DNA of 64,000 bases from Cunninghamella blakesleeana (taxonomy: Eukaryota > Mucoromycota > Mucoromycetes > Mucorales > Cunninghamellaceae). The DNA lies in contig JAFCIZ010000001.1 of the NCBI GenBank assembly GCA_017871115.1, forward strand, positions 3,763,501 to 3,827,500, in the 5' to 3' direction. A program made the translations under genes and the position numbers. Positions 48,501 through 57,723 of this stretch are shown here, piece by piece (the stretch's first letter is position 1; each line of letters opens with the position of its first letter). The notes below the pieces were generated by a model that ran no database searches, had not been told where the DNA came from, and saw only the letters and a program-made list of their open reading frames with translations.

Positions 48501-48755
48501 TTAAACTATGGTGCTACTAAATTAGAATGTCTTGCTTTGGTATGGAGTTTACAAATATTCAGACCGTATTTATTGGGAAAGAAGTTTACTGTTATATCTG
48601 ATCATTCGCCGTTAAGATGGTTAATTGAATCACCAAAAGTTACTGGAATTGTTGCAAGATGGATCACATATTTAGCCGATTATGAATTTGAAATCAAATA
48701 TAGAGCTGGAAGAAAACAAGAAGCTGCCGATTTTCTTTCAAGGCTAGGCTACTAA
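45510..48755 (+). CDS. pol: A3 Pol: protease, reverse transcriptase, RNase H
   Basis: Same length and domains as A1 and A2. The protease active site is again LIDCGAARACMS, so all three A copies share the Cys. Reverse transcriptase VVDYRKLN, FIDDLNVHS and RNase H VVCDAS, LECLALVW, SDHSPLRW are intact. Private substitutions include NDNLNTRNYNPN in the Asn-rich N-terminus, ITVSEGLT after the protease, and CEMGIIK at the start of reverse transcriptase. No stops or frameshifts are present. Confidence 0.93.
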   Translation, partial: KKLNRAIVTDGQLGIPITKSIHPNNNQLYQENNINKYHNYNTPNNDNLNTRNYNPNTYVPHNIMDNHNDYLSAQNHYYLQNILDSDQEINDCDFNVAANPKPPVVEKAIRKPRTRKTIEKPSTSAAATKSIPQQIQQDIRDHTHVPLQNNPFFQNVFSQHPNQDVTEPSKSNNNDMMEEVQVINDKRKKVSIQEPPVDKRKKTPKRKSQPLPINYNISEEILHQKANINVGDLITISAPLRRELITACRQSRIKRPADKGKEKDVQLNSIDNSDVVTTAAYADIMVNDVKVTGLIDCGAARACMSRAMMKSLDLEIDAPSTSIFVMGNGTKQPALGVIHDVPITVSEGLTIPIDVEVLPKCPQHIVLGTSWLDHAQAVINFKTGTLKVTYKRRTQEIPITYIKTNERPYTYQRVTNVKYELEQPQGEEIAENLSNTSESEDDTDSNDEDSIDDEESTDSNEEDAVQDDEDFYLMDDHEKSPVIQTRPNKDEGTMMILSGSTGLSIPPYHICQINYAIDENIIVPYFKRLDEFLDKHEDFDVILEIINKTEDMMEIPPNNILGEFINRKQFPIQKDPYVEYTGYDFEDHYRELPPSLLEDDTEEIILDPNIKGKIQMGDIPEEYKKKFYKLIHHYQDIFDWNNDKMGKTTLIEHEIILKENTLPIRHRPYRLGPSEQEYLKNELDRLCEMGIIKPSNSPFTAPIILVKKKNGEYRMVVDYRKLNTHTKVDSYPLPRIDDLIDELGKSKIFSALDLRSGFHQVPLKESSKELTGFTTKFGTYQYEMLPMGLVNSPATFQRLIDICYKDLLHSNLVAFIDDLNVHSKNLDQHLIDLERLFEYTRRGGLVFNIEKCIFFKDELKFLGYIITAEGIKTDPDKIAKIKDYPIPKTIKQVRGFLGLASYYRRFVKGFAATARPLHEQTKTKKRIPWTEDTTKAFEKLKENLINAPILRRPDFDKPFIVVCDASQLGLGSILTQLDDDGREHPIIFASRGLKNSELNYGATKLECLALVWSLQIFRPYLLGKKFTVISDHSPLRWLIESPKVTGIVARWITYLADYEFEIKYRAGRKQEAADFLSRLGY

Positions 48756-49002
48756 AATAACAAAATGCATAAATATAAATACATATATATAAAAAAAAAA
48801 AAAAAACAAAAACAAAAACAAACAAAAACAAAAAAAAAAAAATTCAATTACTTACTACTCGACCAAGTTTTGCTGAAGTCGTAAAAAGCTGCATACCTAC
48901 ACTTATAATCGATCAACACTATTTATCAGTATTACTAAAATATTATTCAACAATATATTCAAGAATCTAAATACAAGAAATTTACAACAAATATCAGTAA
49001 AA
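48756..49002 (+). promoter_or_regulatory. A3 pol-int spacer with conserved hairpin
   Basis: 247 nt. Hairpin CGAC...GTCG at 48860-48881, then TAAAAAGCTG, identical to A1. Confidence 0.65.
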
Positions 49003-50316
49003 ATGGAACAAAACAAAATTGATTTAATAAAAAATTATTTATCAACATTAAAATTACCTGACAACATCACCGATAAAGAAAAAAATTATTTACAAAAACA
49101 TTCCCACAAATTTATCATACACAACAACGAATTGTACCGATATAATATTAACCTGCAGACGATAAGAAAAGTTTTGAATAAAGATCAAGTGTCAGAAGCA
49201 TTATACATGCATCATCAACATCCATTAGGAGGACATATGGGTTACCACAACACATTATTCAAACTTGCAAATCATTATTATTGGGAAAATATGACAAAAG
49301 ATGTACAGAATTACGTCAAGAAATGCAGTAGATGTCAAACTACAGGTCCTGCTAAACATAACGAATTATTACACCCTATTCCAACAACATCCAAACCTTT
49401 CTTCCAATGGGCATTAGATGTCAAACATATTTCTACATCTAAAAATGGATATAGATATATAGTTGCAGGTATTGATTATCTAACGAAATGGGTTGAAGCT
49501 CGTGCATTAAAATTCCAAACTGCAGCCGAAATAGCATTGTTTATTTATGAAGATATTATTTGTCGACACGGTGCGCCACACATAATAATTACAGATAATG
49601 GAAAGCCATTTATAGGTGAATTAATAAAAAAAGTCTGTTTCCAATACAATATCCACCATAAAACTATAAGTGTTGGGAATTCGCAAGCAAACGGGTTGAT
49701 AGAAAAGTTTAATTCCACTTTAGGCGCTATTCTAAAAAAGTTAAACAATAAAGAAAAACAAGTATGGGATCAATATTTACCATCCGTTCTATTTGCCTAT
49801 CGTACTATCAAACAAAAATCAACAAATTATTCTCCTTTTTATTTAACTTACGGGCATGAAGCAAAGACACCTTATGATTTATTTATGGATATACCAATAG
49901 AAGTAAATTCTGCAAGATTCCAATATCAGTTACACGTACGCGCTGCAAAAGAATTATTGTCACTAAAACAGATAAGAGAAGACGCTGCAGAATTTATAAA
50001 GAAATCCCAAAAGAATCAAAAGAAGGCCATTGACAAGAAGATTAATAATGAAAAGAAGGAATGGAAACCGCCTTTTAGGATTGGTGATATTGTTATGATG
50101 TATATTGGAAGAAAATCAAACTCTTGGGGTGGCAAAATATCAGATAACTGGAAAGGCAAATATATTGTTCATCAAAGTTTAGGTAAAGGTACTTATCTGA
50201 TAAAAGAATTCAACGTGACCAATACCAAACTAAGAAGAATACACGGCAATAAATTGAAGTTGTTGCAGATGCCTGACGTATTTTGGATTGACTTTGCTAA
50301 AAAGACAATCGTATAA
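49003..50316 (+). CDS. A3 integrase (separate ORF)
   Basis: 437 residues, almost identical to A1 (Glu for Lys in KQIREDAAEF). Zinc-binding residues, the DDE triad with 35 residues between the second D and E, and the C-terminal SLGKGTYLIKE domain are all present. It has its own ATG. An oligo-A tract begins at the stop codon. The A3 insertion itself produced a 4-bp ACAA duplication, which fits an active enzyme of this type. Confidence 0.93.
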   Translation: MEQNKIDLIKNYLSTLKLPDNITDKEKNYLQKHSHKFIIHNNELYRYNINLQTIRKVLNKDQVSEALYMHHQHPLGGHMGYHNTLFKLANHYYWENMTKDVQNYVKKCSRCQTTGPAKHNELLHPIPTTSKPFFQWALDVKHISTSKNGYRYIVAGIDYLTKWVEARALKFQTAAEIALFIYEDIICRHGAPHIIITDNGKPFIGELIKKVCFQYNIHHKTISVGNSQANGLIEKFNSTLGAILKKLNNKEKQVWDQYLPSVLFAYRTIKQKSTNYSPFYLTYGHEAKTPYDLFMDIPIEVNSARFQYQLHVRAAKELLSLKQIREDAAEFIKKSQKNQKKAIDKKINNEKKEWKPPFRIGDIVMMYIGRKSNSWGGKISDNWKGKYIVHQSLGKGTYLIKEFNVTNTKLRRIHGNKLKLLQMPDVFWIDFAKKTIV

Positions 50317-50486
50317 AAAAAAAAAAAAAAATTTATGGGAAAAAGAAAATTTAAAAAAAAAAAAAGAAAAACTTTATATATATATTTAAAATTCCGAAAA
50401 AAAAAAAAACTATAAATAAGGAAAAATTATATTATAATTTTTCTTTATTCAAAAAAAAAAAAATAATAATATTAACGATATTAAAG

Positions 50487-51035
50487 ATGACTCCACAAGA
50501 TAACCAAACAAACAAACTACTCTCTCAAGAAGATCTTGTTGATTCCCATGAAGTTGACAACATACTCGATGAATTGGTACCTATAACCGAACCTATTGAC
50601 TTAAATTTTTTAACTCCTGAACTTCTATATTGGTTAAACACGGATATATCTACTAGTGAATGGATCAAGTTTCAAATTCAGGAAAACTATAAAAATCTAC
50701 TCGATATTTTGGTTACTGAATTAAAAGCAAGATGGGAAAAGGAAAATTTGGTAGATAATTTTATTATTCCACAAACCTTGGAATACATACATCAAAGTTG
50801 CGCTCACCCAAACAAAATAGGCTACCATAAGTATGTTAGGGCAAGAAGAGAAACACTGAAGAAGCTATTTAAAAGTGGTTCTTATGATGAACTCGACCAG
50901 GTTATGATCAAAAGGATAATAAATTTAGATACCTGGACGCATGAAAAAGATGCGGCGTCATCTAAATCGTGGTGGAGGGATGTTATGGTATGGTTGAACT
51001 TATCATACCTAAATAATCCTAAAAATAATTTTTAA
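50487..51035 (+). CDS. A3 ORF4, divergent variant
   Basis: 182 residues, only distantly similar to A1/A2 ORF4 although gag, pol and integrase are nearly identical. Shared points are LTPELLYWLNTD (versus FTPEMMLWLNND), WEKENLVDNFIIPQTLEYIH, the basic segment YVRARRETLKKLF, and SWWRDVMVWLN near the end. DGGPS is replaced by DAASS. The last 18 codons and the stop are within the 3' LTR. The function is unknown, but its homology to A ORF4 at these anchor points supports a real protein family. Confidence 0.78.
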   Translation: MTPQDNQTNKLLSQEDLVDSHEVDNILDELVPITEPIDLNFLTPELLYWLNTDISTSEWIKFQIQENYKNLLDILVTELKARWEKENLVDNFIIPQTLEYIHQSCAHPNKIGYHKYVRARRETLKKLFKSGSYDELDQVMIKRIINLDTWTHEKDAASSKSWWRDVMVWLNLSYLNNPKNNF

Positions 51036-51589
51036 ATATATTTTTAAACAAGTGTTTTTGCATATATAAATATATGCATATATATATATATTAACTTTAT
51101 ATTTTATCCAATAGTATTTCATAATTTTATATATATTTATTTATTTTATCTTTTATAACTTTATCAATTTATACTCCTCCTTGTTATAATGGTCTTTATA
51201 ACTTACCTACCAATCTGGGTTTGAATTCAGATCATTTTTATATATAAAGGAGCGAAATTTTATTTTATTTGGAAAAATCAGTTAATACGAAGTTAATATT
51301 CAGTTAATTTGAAATAAAGATTTATATATATTAAATTCTCTTAACTCATCTTTTTAGCTAAAGATTATATTTACTTTATATTAATATTGTTGATTACTAT
51401 CCAATATTATTTTATATTATATTATTATAATAATCGTTGATCTTTATCCGATATTATATTTATTTTATTTTAATTTTATTATTTTGTCTATATAATTGTT
51501 GATCTTTATCCAATTATATAATTTATTTTATTTTATTTTATTATTTTATTTTTATTTTAAACTATCAATCTAAACTAAGTTGTATCTAC
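50981..51589 (+). repeat. A3 3' LTR, 5' part
   Basis: From TGTTATGGTATGG to TATCTAC, where C2 inserted. It continues at 58440. The tRNA-like segment is at 51177-51252. Confidence 0.92.
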
Positions 51590-52323
51590 TGTTAGCAATA
51601 ACGCTCTCTGATTTTTCTTTCCTTTTTTGGATTGGCTTTGTGCTACTGGTGCAAAAACACCAAGGTGCAAAAACACCAAGGTGCAAAAACACCAAAGGTG
51701 CAAAAACACCAAAGGTGCAAAAACACCAAAGGTGCAAAAACACCAAGGTGCTTTTGTTCCTTACCCGATCCTTATAAATTTTAATTTTTTTTTTAAATAT
51801 AAATAGAACCAATTTTTCTCTCTTTCTTTCTTTTAAATTGTCAAATTTTTATAATAAATTATTATCTATTAAATAATTATTGAACTTGTCCACTTTATAA
51901 ATCATATTTTATAATTTTAACTTATTTTACTTATAACTCATTCAAGTTACTGAATTTATCTATTTTTTATAACAACCCATATTATTTTATTTTACATTTT
52001 TATATTTATTTACTTAAATATTTTTCAACCACTCAAATTTAAATTACTTTTTTTAAATTTTCTTATTATATTTATTTTATATTGCGGTTACTGAAATCTC
52101 TCTTTAATCCTGCAATTATATTACACCTTTTAAAATTTTTATTTTTTTATTTCTTTATTTTTACTTTATTTTATTTTATTTTTTTATTCCTTTATATTAA
52201 GTCGTTCTACTTATAAAACAGGAACTGGTGCTCACTGGAATTATATTATACATATCAAATATTACTTATAATACTCATTCCTCATTTCAACAAAATAAAT
52301 CTTAAACAAAAACCCACACAACA
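51590..52323 (+). repeat. C2 5' LTR
   Basis: TGTTAGCAATAACG to CACACAACA. It begins with the ORF4 end, then six 15-17 bp GGTGCAAAAACACC units (51647-51750), a TATA box (AATATAAATAG), and the TGGTGCTCACTG block at 52226-52237. Confidence 0.93.
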
Positions 52324-52327
52324 TATT

Positions 52328-52345
52328 TGGTGCTCACTGACGGGG
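52328..52345 (+). other. C2 primer-binding site
   Basis: TGGTGCTCACTGACGGGG, one base different from A and B (A for G at position 13), 4 nt after the LTR. Confidence 0.72.
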
Positions 52346-52449
52346 ATCTTTTCTACAAGCTTATACTTTCAATAACTACTGGGAAAGATATTCATTCTAT
52401 ATAAACTACTAAACAATAATCAAGCAAACTGAAAATAATTAATTATAGG

Positions 52450-53529
52450 ATGTCTTACGATTATACCGTGTTGGCTCAAAAACAACCATTCATGGACTTC
52501 AAACCTCAACTTATTCCTTTTTCTGGTGGTGAACGCGAAGACTTCCGTCACTTCAGACAAATTCTAGAAACATTCTTGGAACTCTCTAACAATACTACAG
52601 ATAGTAGAAAACTTGCTATATTGAAGATACAAGTCAGAAAATCGGCTAAAACTTATTTGGATTCGCTCAAAGATCAATTTCAAGATAGTTTAACTTTTGA
52701 TGTAGCGATGGATGCTTTAGAAGAAAAATTTGTAACTCCAGAACTACTTGAATCTTATAAGTTAATTCTTAATGATATGCGTCAAGGTACTGATGAACAT
52801 CCACGTGATTTTTATTCTAGGTTACAAGAAGTTGCGCGATTAGCAAAAAAAGATGACAAAGACATTGTATTGATGCGTTTTCGTTATGGATTATTACCTG
52901 CCATCAGTAAACATTGTATTGAACATGGTTCCATTACTGAACAACAATGGTTGAAGTATGCAGAATCATGGTGGAATGCTAATAAGACTTATGGTATTAC
53001 TCATAATTATTCTAGTACTGATGTACAATCGAACAATTATCCACTTGGAAATGTAAATTCTTTTACAATGATGGATTCTAGTCAACGTGCCATGGATTCT
53101 AAATCGTCTATTCATTCTGATCCAGTTGTAACATTATTAGAACGCTTAGTTACTAATATGGAAACCATGGAAAAGAAAATGAATGATAGAATGGAACAAT
53201 TGAATCAATCGACTAAGAAACCTCTTAAAAATGATAACCTTACCAGTGATGATATTGTTAAAATAGTACGAAATGAACTATCGAAATCTAATAGAAGTAA
53301 TAACTATAATAATTACCATGGATCTCATAATTATGGACCATATAAAAATAACTATGGATCAAGACGTTATAACAACCAACAATATAATCAAGATAATAAT
53401 TATGATAATAATAATCATAATTATTTACCTAACCAACAACAACATCAACAACAATATTCACAACAACAAAATACTCAACAATTAAATAATCAACAACAAT
53501 ATAATCAACAAACTCAATCAAAAAACTAG
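52450..53529 (+). CDS. gag: C2 Gag
   Basis: 359 residues, closest to B Gag (shared MSYDYT, GGEREDFRHFRQ, PRDFYSRLQEVARLAKK). The core ends near residue 180 (WLKYAESWW). A charged coiled-coil-like stretch (LERLVTNMETMEKKMNDRMEQ) is followed by a tail rich in Asn, Tyr and Gln. There is no zinc knuckle. It ends TCA AAA AAC TAG at the slippery site. It is intact, so this integrase-less copy could still supply particle protein. Confidence 0.93.
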   Translation: MSYDYTVLAQKQPFMDFKPQLIPFSGGEREDFRHFRQILETFLELSNNTTDSRKLAILKIQVRKSAKTYLDSLKDQFQDSLTFDVAMDALEEKFVTPELLESYKLILNDMRQGTDEHPRDFYSRLQEVARLAKKDDKDIVLMRFRYGLLPAISKHCIEHGSITEQQWLKYAESWWNANKTYGITHNYSSTDVQSNNYPLGNVNSFTMMDSSQRAMDSKSSIHSDPVVTLLERLVTNMETMEKKMNDRMEQLNQSTKKPLKNDNLTSDDIVKIVRNELSKSNRSNNYNNYHGSHNYGPYKNNYGSRRYNNQQYNQDNNYDNNNHNYLPNQQQHQQQYSQQQNTQQLNNQQQYNQQTQSKN

Positions 53530-53567
53530 ACAGGGCAATTGCATCTAATGGTCAATTGGCAGTCCCT
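53520..53567 (+). promoter_or_regulatory. -1 ribosomal frameshift signal, C2 gag-pol
   Basis: A_AAA_AAC at 53520-53526, TAG stop, then AGGG (53532-53535) with CCCT (53564-53567), and CAATTG (53536-53541) with CAATTG (53553-53558). The loop GCATCTAATGGT differs from A and B while the arms are the same. Confidence 0.88.
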
Positions 53568-56500
53568 GATAACAAATCCATTAATAACAATAATAATAAT
53601 AACAATATTAGCAATAATAATCACAATAACAACAATAACTTTTATAAAAATAATAAAAACAATACAAAAGACAATAATACAGAAAATAATCAACAAAATA
53701 TGAATGCAATATTTGATCAACATGAATTATGGGATGAAAATGAATATACACATTATGATGATGAAGATCTTTATGCAGCCAGATTAGACAAACCACCTGC
53801 AGTTATACCTTCATCTTCTAAGACTCCAAAAACAATCAACAAAGGAAAACAAAAATTAAATATAAATAATACATCTAAATTAATTGAAGATATTACTGAA
53901 CAACAGCTATCTCAACAAGACATGATTAATGATTATATTATGGATAATACTATTGAACCAGAAAATAAAACAAAACGTAAACGACAACCACCATCTCCAG
54001 TGCAAATAAACTATAACATAGTAGATGATGTTTTTAAACAAAAAGCTAATATTGATGTTGGAGATTTAATTAAATCATCACATACTTTACGACGCCAATT
54101 ATTAACTGCATGTAAACCTAAAAGAAAAGCAACAAAAATAAAAGATCAAACTGATACAACTGCAACAGACATACCATTAAATACATTAACTAACACAGAA
54201 CTTACTACAACAGCAGCTTATACAAGTTTAATTATTAATGATAAAAGAATAAGAGGATTAATTGATAGCGGTGCCTCGAAATCTTGCATGTCAAAATCAA
54301 TGATGAAATTATTAGGTTTACAAATTGATGCTCCTTCTACTAATATCTTTATTTTAGGAAATGGTACAAAACAAGCAACACTTGGAACAATACATGATGT
54401 ACAAATACAAGTAACACCTGACATTATAATACCTGTTAATATGGAAGTATTACCTAAATGTCCTGCTCACTTGGTTTTAGGCAATAATTGGTTAAGTCAT
54501 GCTCAAGCTCTTCTTAATTTTAGGACAAGTACTCTTAAAGTTTTGTATAAACATAAATCAGCTGAATTACCAATTACATTTTTAAAAGAAACAGATAAGC
54601 CGTTAGTTACAATTAAATCAATTAATATTAAATATCATTCTGCAAACTCAACACAAGATAATACAACAAAGGATACTAACGAAATAGATAATAATTTTGA
54701 TACAACAAATAGTGATCTTGAAACAACAACAGACACTGAAACTGATGATGATTGGGAACATGATGAATACTCTGATGAAGAAAATTATTATATGGAAGAT
54801 GACGTTAGAATTAATATTGATCGTAATCAAAATGAAAATAGTTTAATTATATCTACTGGTATTCAAGGGATGACCATACCTCCTCATACAAATTGTCAAT
54901 TCTATGTAAATCCTTCTATGCATACATCTGAACCTATACTTCTTACTCAAGATGATCAAAATGCTATTGCTAATCCAAACGAATTTACATTAAATTTAAT
55001 TAATAGATCTGATAATGATATTGATTTACCACCTCATCATATAATTAGTGAATATTATAATTTAATGAATAATGAATGTGTATTAGAAGCTGATGATCTG
55101 AAAGGTTATGATATAGTTGAATCACTTGACATGAATGGATTAACAGAAGAATTATTTAATATTGATAATATGGATGATGATGAAACACTGGATGAATCTC
55201 TTAAAGAAAAACTACAACTTGGAAATATACCTGAAGATTATAAAATTAAATTTTGGAAACTAATAAATCATTATCAAGATGTTTTTGACTGGAACAATGA
55301 TAGAATGGGATGTACTACTATGATTGAACATGAAATAATTTTACAAGATAATACAGTACCCATTAGACATCGACCTTATCGTATGAGTCCAATGGAACAA
55401 GAATATTTAAAAAAGGAATTGGATCGACTATGTGAATTGGGAATAATTAAGCCTGCTAATACACCTTATACTGCTCCTATTATATTAGTTAAGAAGAAAA
55501 ATGGCGATTACAGAATGGTAGTAGACTATAGAAAATTAAATGCACAAACTAAAGTAGATGCTTACCCATTACCTAGAATTGATGATCTTATTGATGAACT
55601 TGGTACTTCAAGTATATTTTCAGCTTTAGATCTTAGATCAGGATTTCACCAAGTACCTTTAAAAAATAATAGTAAAGAATTAACTGGATTCGTCACAAAA
55701 TTTGGCACCTATCAATATGAAATGCTACCAATGGGTTTAGTTAATAGTCCTGCAACATTCCAACGGTTAATAGATATATGTTTTAGATCAATGATTAATA
55801 GATGTCTAGTAGCCTATATAGATGATTTGAATGTACACTCAAAAAGTATAGAACAACACTTATTAGATTTAGAAGAATTATTCAAATGTGCTCGTAAAGG
55901 TGGACTACTTTTTAATATAGAAAAATGTGTCTTCTTTAAAAATGAATTAAAATTCCTGGGATATATAATAACGCAAGATGGAATAAAAACAGATCCAGCA
56001 AAAATAGAAAAAGTAAAAGATTTTCCTCAACCGACAACAGTTAAGCAAATCAGGGGATTTATTGGACTAGCTTCTTATTACAGACGATTCATACAAAATT
56101 TTGCAGCAATAGCAAGACCTTTACATGACGTAACAAAAACAAAAAATAAATCACCATGGACTGAAATAACAACAAAATCATTTGAACTTTTAAAACAAAA
56201 ACTAACAGAAGCACCGATTCTTAAAAGGGCTGATTTTAATAAACCATTTATAATTTTATGTGATGCATCTATGGAAGGATTAGGCTGTGTACTCACACAA
56301 TTGGATGATGACAATCAAGAACATCCAGTAGTATATGCAAGCCGAGGTTTAAAGCAAAGTGAACAAAATTATAGTGCAACTAAACTAGAATGTCTGGCTC
56401 TCATATGGAGTTTACAAACTTTTAGACCATATCTTTTAGGAAAAAAGTTTACAGTCCTTTCTGATCATTCTCCTTTACGATGGCTAATAAAAGCACCTAA

Positions 56501-56618
56501 ACCTACTGGTATGGTGGCAAGATGGATTACTTACTTGGCTGATTATGATTTTGAAATACAGTATCGTAGTGGAAAAAAACAACAGTCTGCAGATTTTCTT
56601 TCAAGACTTGGGTATTAA
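53520..56618 (+). CDS. pol: C2 Pol: protease, reverse transcriptase, RNase H
   Basis: 1020 residues after the first TTG, plus the junction. The N-terminus is Asn-rich. The protease is LIDSGASKSCMS (canonical DSG), followed by AHLVLGNNWL, then a Thr/Asp-rich linker that is also preserved in the C1 fragment. Reverse transcriptase is YRMVVDYRKLN, LDLRSGFHQVP, YIDDLNVHS. RNase H is FIILCDASMEGLG, ATKLECLALIW, VLSDHSPLRW, ADFLSRLGY. All catalytic Asp/Glu positions are present. The stop is followed directly by an oligo-A run. Confidence 0.93.
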   Translation, partial: KKLDRAIASNGQLAVPDNKSINNNNNNNNISNNNHNNNNNFYKNNKNNTKDNNTENNQQNMNAIFDQHELWDENEYTHYDDEDLYAARLDKPPAVIPSSSKTPKTINKGKQKLNINNTSKLIEDITEQQLSQQDMINDYIMDNTIEPENKTKRKRQPPSPVQINYNIVDDVFKQKANIDVGDLIKSSHTLRRQLLTACKPKRKATKIKDQTDTTATDIPLNTLTNTELTTTAAYTSLIINDKRIRGLIDSGASKSCMSKSMMKLLGLQIDAPSTNIFILGNGTKQATLGTIHDVQIQVTPDIIIPVNMEVLPKCPAHLVLGNNWLSHAQALLNFRTSTLKVLYKHKSAELPITFLKETDKPLVTIKSINIKYHSANSTQDNTTKDTNEIDNNFDTTNSDLETTTDTETDDDWEHDEYSDEENYYMEDDVRINIDRNQNENSLIISTGIQGMTIPPHTNCQFYVNPSMHTSEPILLTQDDQNAIANPNEFTLNLINRSDNDIDLPPHHIISEYYNLMNNECVLEADDLKGYDIVESLDMNGLTEELFNIDNMDDDETLDESLKEKLQLGNIPEDYKIKFWKLINHYQDVFDWNNDRMGCTTMIEHEIILQDNTVPIRHRPYRMSPMEQEYLKKELDRLCELGIIKPANTPYTAPIILVKKKNGDYRMVVDYRKLNAQTKVDAYPLPRIDDLIDELGTSSIFSALDLRSGFHQVPLKNNSKELTGFVTKFGTYQYEMLPMGLVNSPATFQRLIDICFRSMINRCLVAYIDDLNVHSKSIEQHLLDLEELFKCARKGGLLFNIEKCVFFKNELKFLGYIITQDGIKTDPAKIEKVKDFPQPTTVKQIRGFIGLASYYRRFIQNFAAIARPLHDVTKTKNKSPWTEITTKSFELLKQKLTEAPILKRADFNKPFIILCDASMEGLGCVLTQLDDDNQEHPVVYASRGLKQSEQNYSATKLECLALIWSLQTFRPYLLGKKFTVLSDHSPLRWLIKAPKPTGMVARWITYLADYDFEIQYRSGKKQQSADFLSRLGY

Positions 56619-57264
56619 AAAAAAAAAAAAATATTTTAAAAAAAAAAAAAAAAGAATTATTATAAAAAATATTATTATTATACGTCCAAGGGAAATTGAA
56701 GACGATAAAAGCTAGACAAATATTAACATAACAATTTATTATATTACAATTATTATACAAAAGACAACATTCTACAACAATTATTATTATTTCAACAACA
56801 CATACAACAAAAAATTATATTTTACAATAGTTATTTTATTTATTTACAACATATATTTCATTTATTTACAACAATTATTTATATTACAACAAATCTTTTA
56901 TAACAGTTATTTAACAAACAATTATTTCAACAACATCAATTTAAAAAAAAAAAAACAGCACAAAAAAAAAAAAAAATATATTTGTCCAAAGGTGATTGAA
57001 GACATTAAAAGCTATATCCAAACTAACAAAATACATAATTATTACAACATAAATAACACTTACTAAATTATATTATTAAAATAACTTACAACAAAGCCTA
57101 AACAACAAATCTAACAACAATAATAAAAACAACAAATTTATATAATTATATATAAAAAAAAAAAAAAAGAAAAACTTTCATTCACATATTCACATTTTCT
57201 TTTGAAAATCTTTTAACAATACAAAAACACTTATTTTAATAATACAAAAATATATTTTTATAAA
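56619..57264 (+). promoter_or_regulatory. C2 pol-ORF4 spacer with two conserved hairpins; integrase missing
   Basis: 646 nt. Hairpin 1 at 56683-56704 (CGTC/GACG, loop GGGAAA). Hairpin 2 at 56983-57004 (TGTC/GACA, loop AGGTGA), a compensated pair change. Both are followed by TAAAAGCTA. Where B has integrase next, C2 goes straight to the ORF4 leader (AAAGAAAAACTTTC). No integrase residue remains. Confidence 0.75.
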
Positions 57265-57723
57265 ATGGATATGCCAATTAATACCGAACGGGTTCCTTTG
57301 GACGAAGATAATCTTTATGACGAAACTTTACAAGCCCTCACGGAATTTGACTCACTTAATGAAGAAGACTCATACAAGACGTTTATTAAGTTTATCTATC
57401 CTATGTATGTCAATGATTATGAAAAAATAAAGAAGTTAAAAGTGAAGATGCAAACTACCTTCTCCAAGCAACTTAGTCCAGTTGTTGTTCGGTTTGTACA
57501 TACAAAGCTCCAACCTCCTGCTACTAAAGAAGAACTCATTGCGTATAAGATGGAAAGATCAAAGCTTGTAAATTATTTGCTCTCTGGTTTAGGTAACTCT
57601 AAATTCAATAAAATATTTGCAAGAAATGTTAATAAGAATGATCTTTGGAGCCAAGTGGGATTTAATAAAGATGGAGGTCCATCTTTTGTTGGCGTTGGGG
57701 GTGTTAGCAATAACGCTCTCTGA
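57265..57723 (+). CDS. C2 ORF4, unknown protein ending in the LTR
   Basis: 152 residues, the same as C1 ORF4 except Thr for Ala in QALTEFDS. Not recognised. It has an acidic start, TFIKFIYPMYVNDYEK, the basic helix YKMERSKLVNYLLSG, KNDLW, and the Gly-rich DGGPSFVGVGGV tail. The final seven codons lie in the 3' LTR, and GGCGTTGGGGG before the LTR is the likely plus-strand primer tract. It is retained intact although integrase was lost, which suggests that it is either needed in cis or that the deletion is very young. Confidence 0.78.
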   Translation: MDMPINTERVPLDEDNLYDETLQALTEFDSLNEEDSYKTFIKFIYPMYVNDYEKIKKLKVKMQTTFSKQLSPVVVRFVHTKLQPPATKEELIAYKMERSKLVNYLLSGLGNSKFNKIFARNVNKNDLWSQVGFNKDGGPSFVGVGGVSNNAL

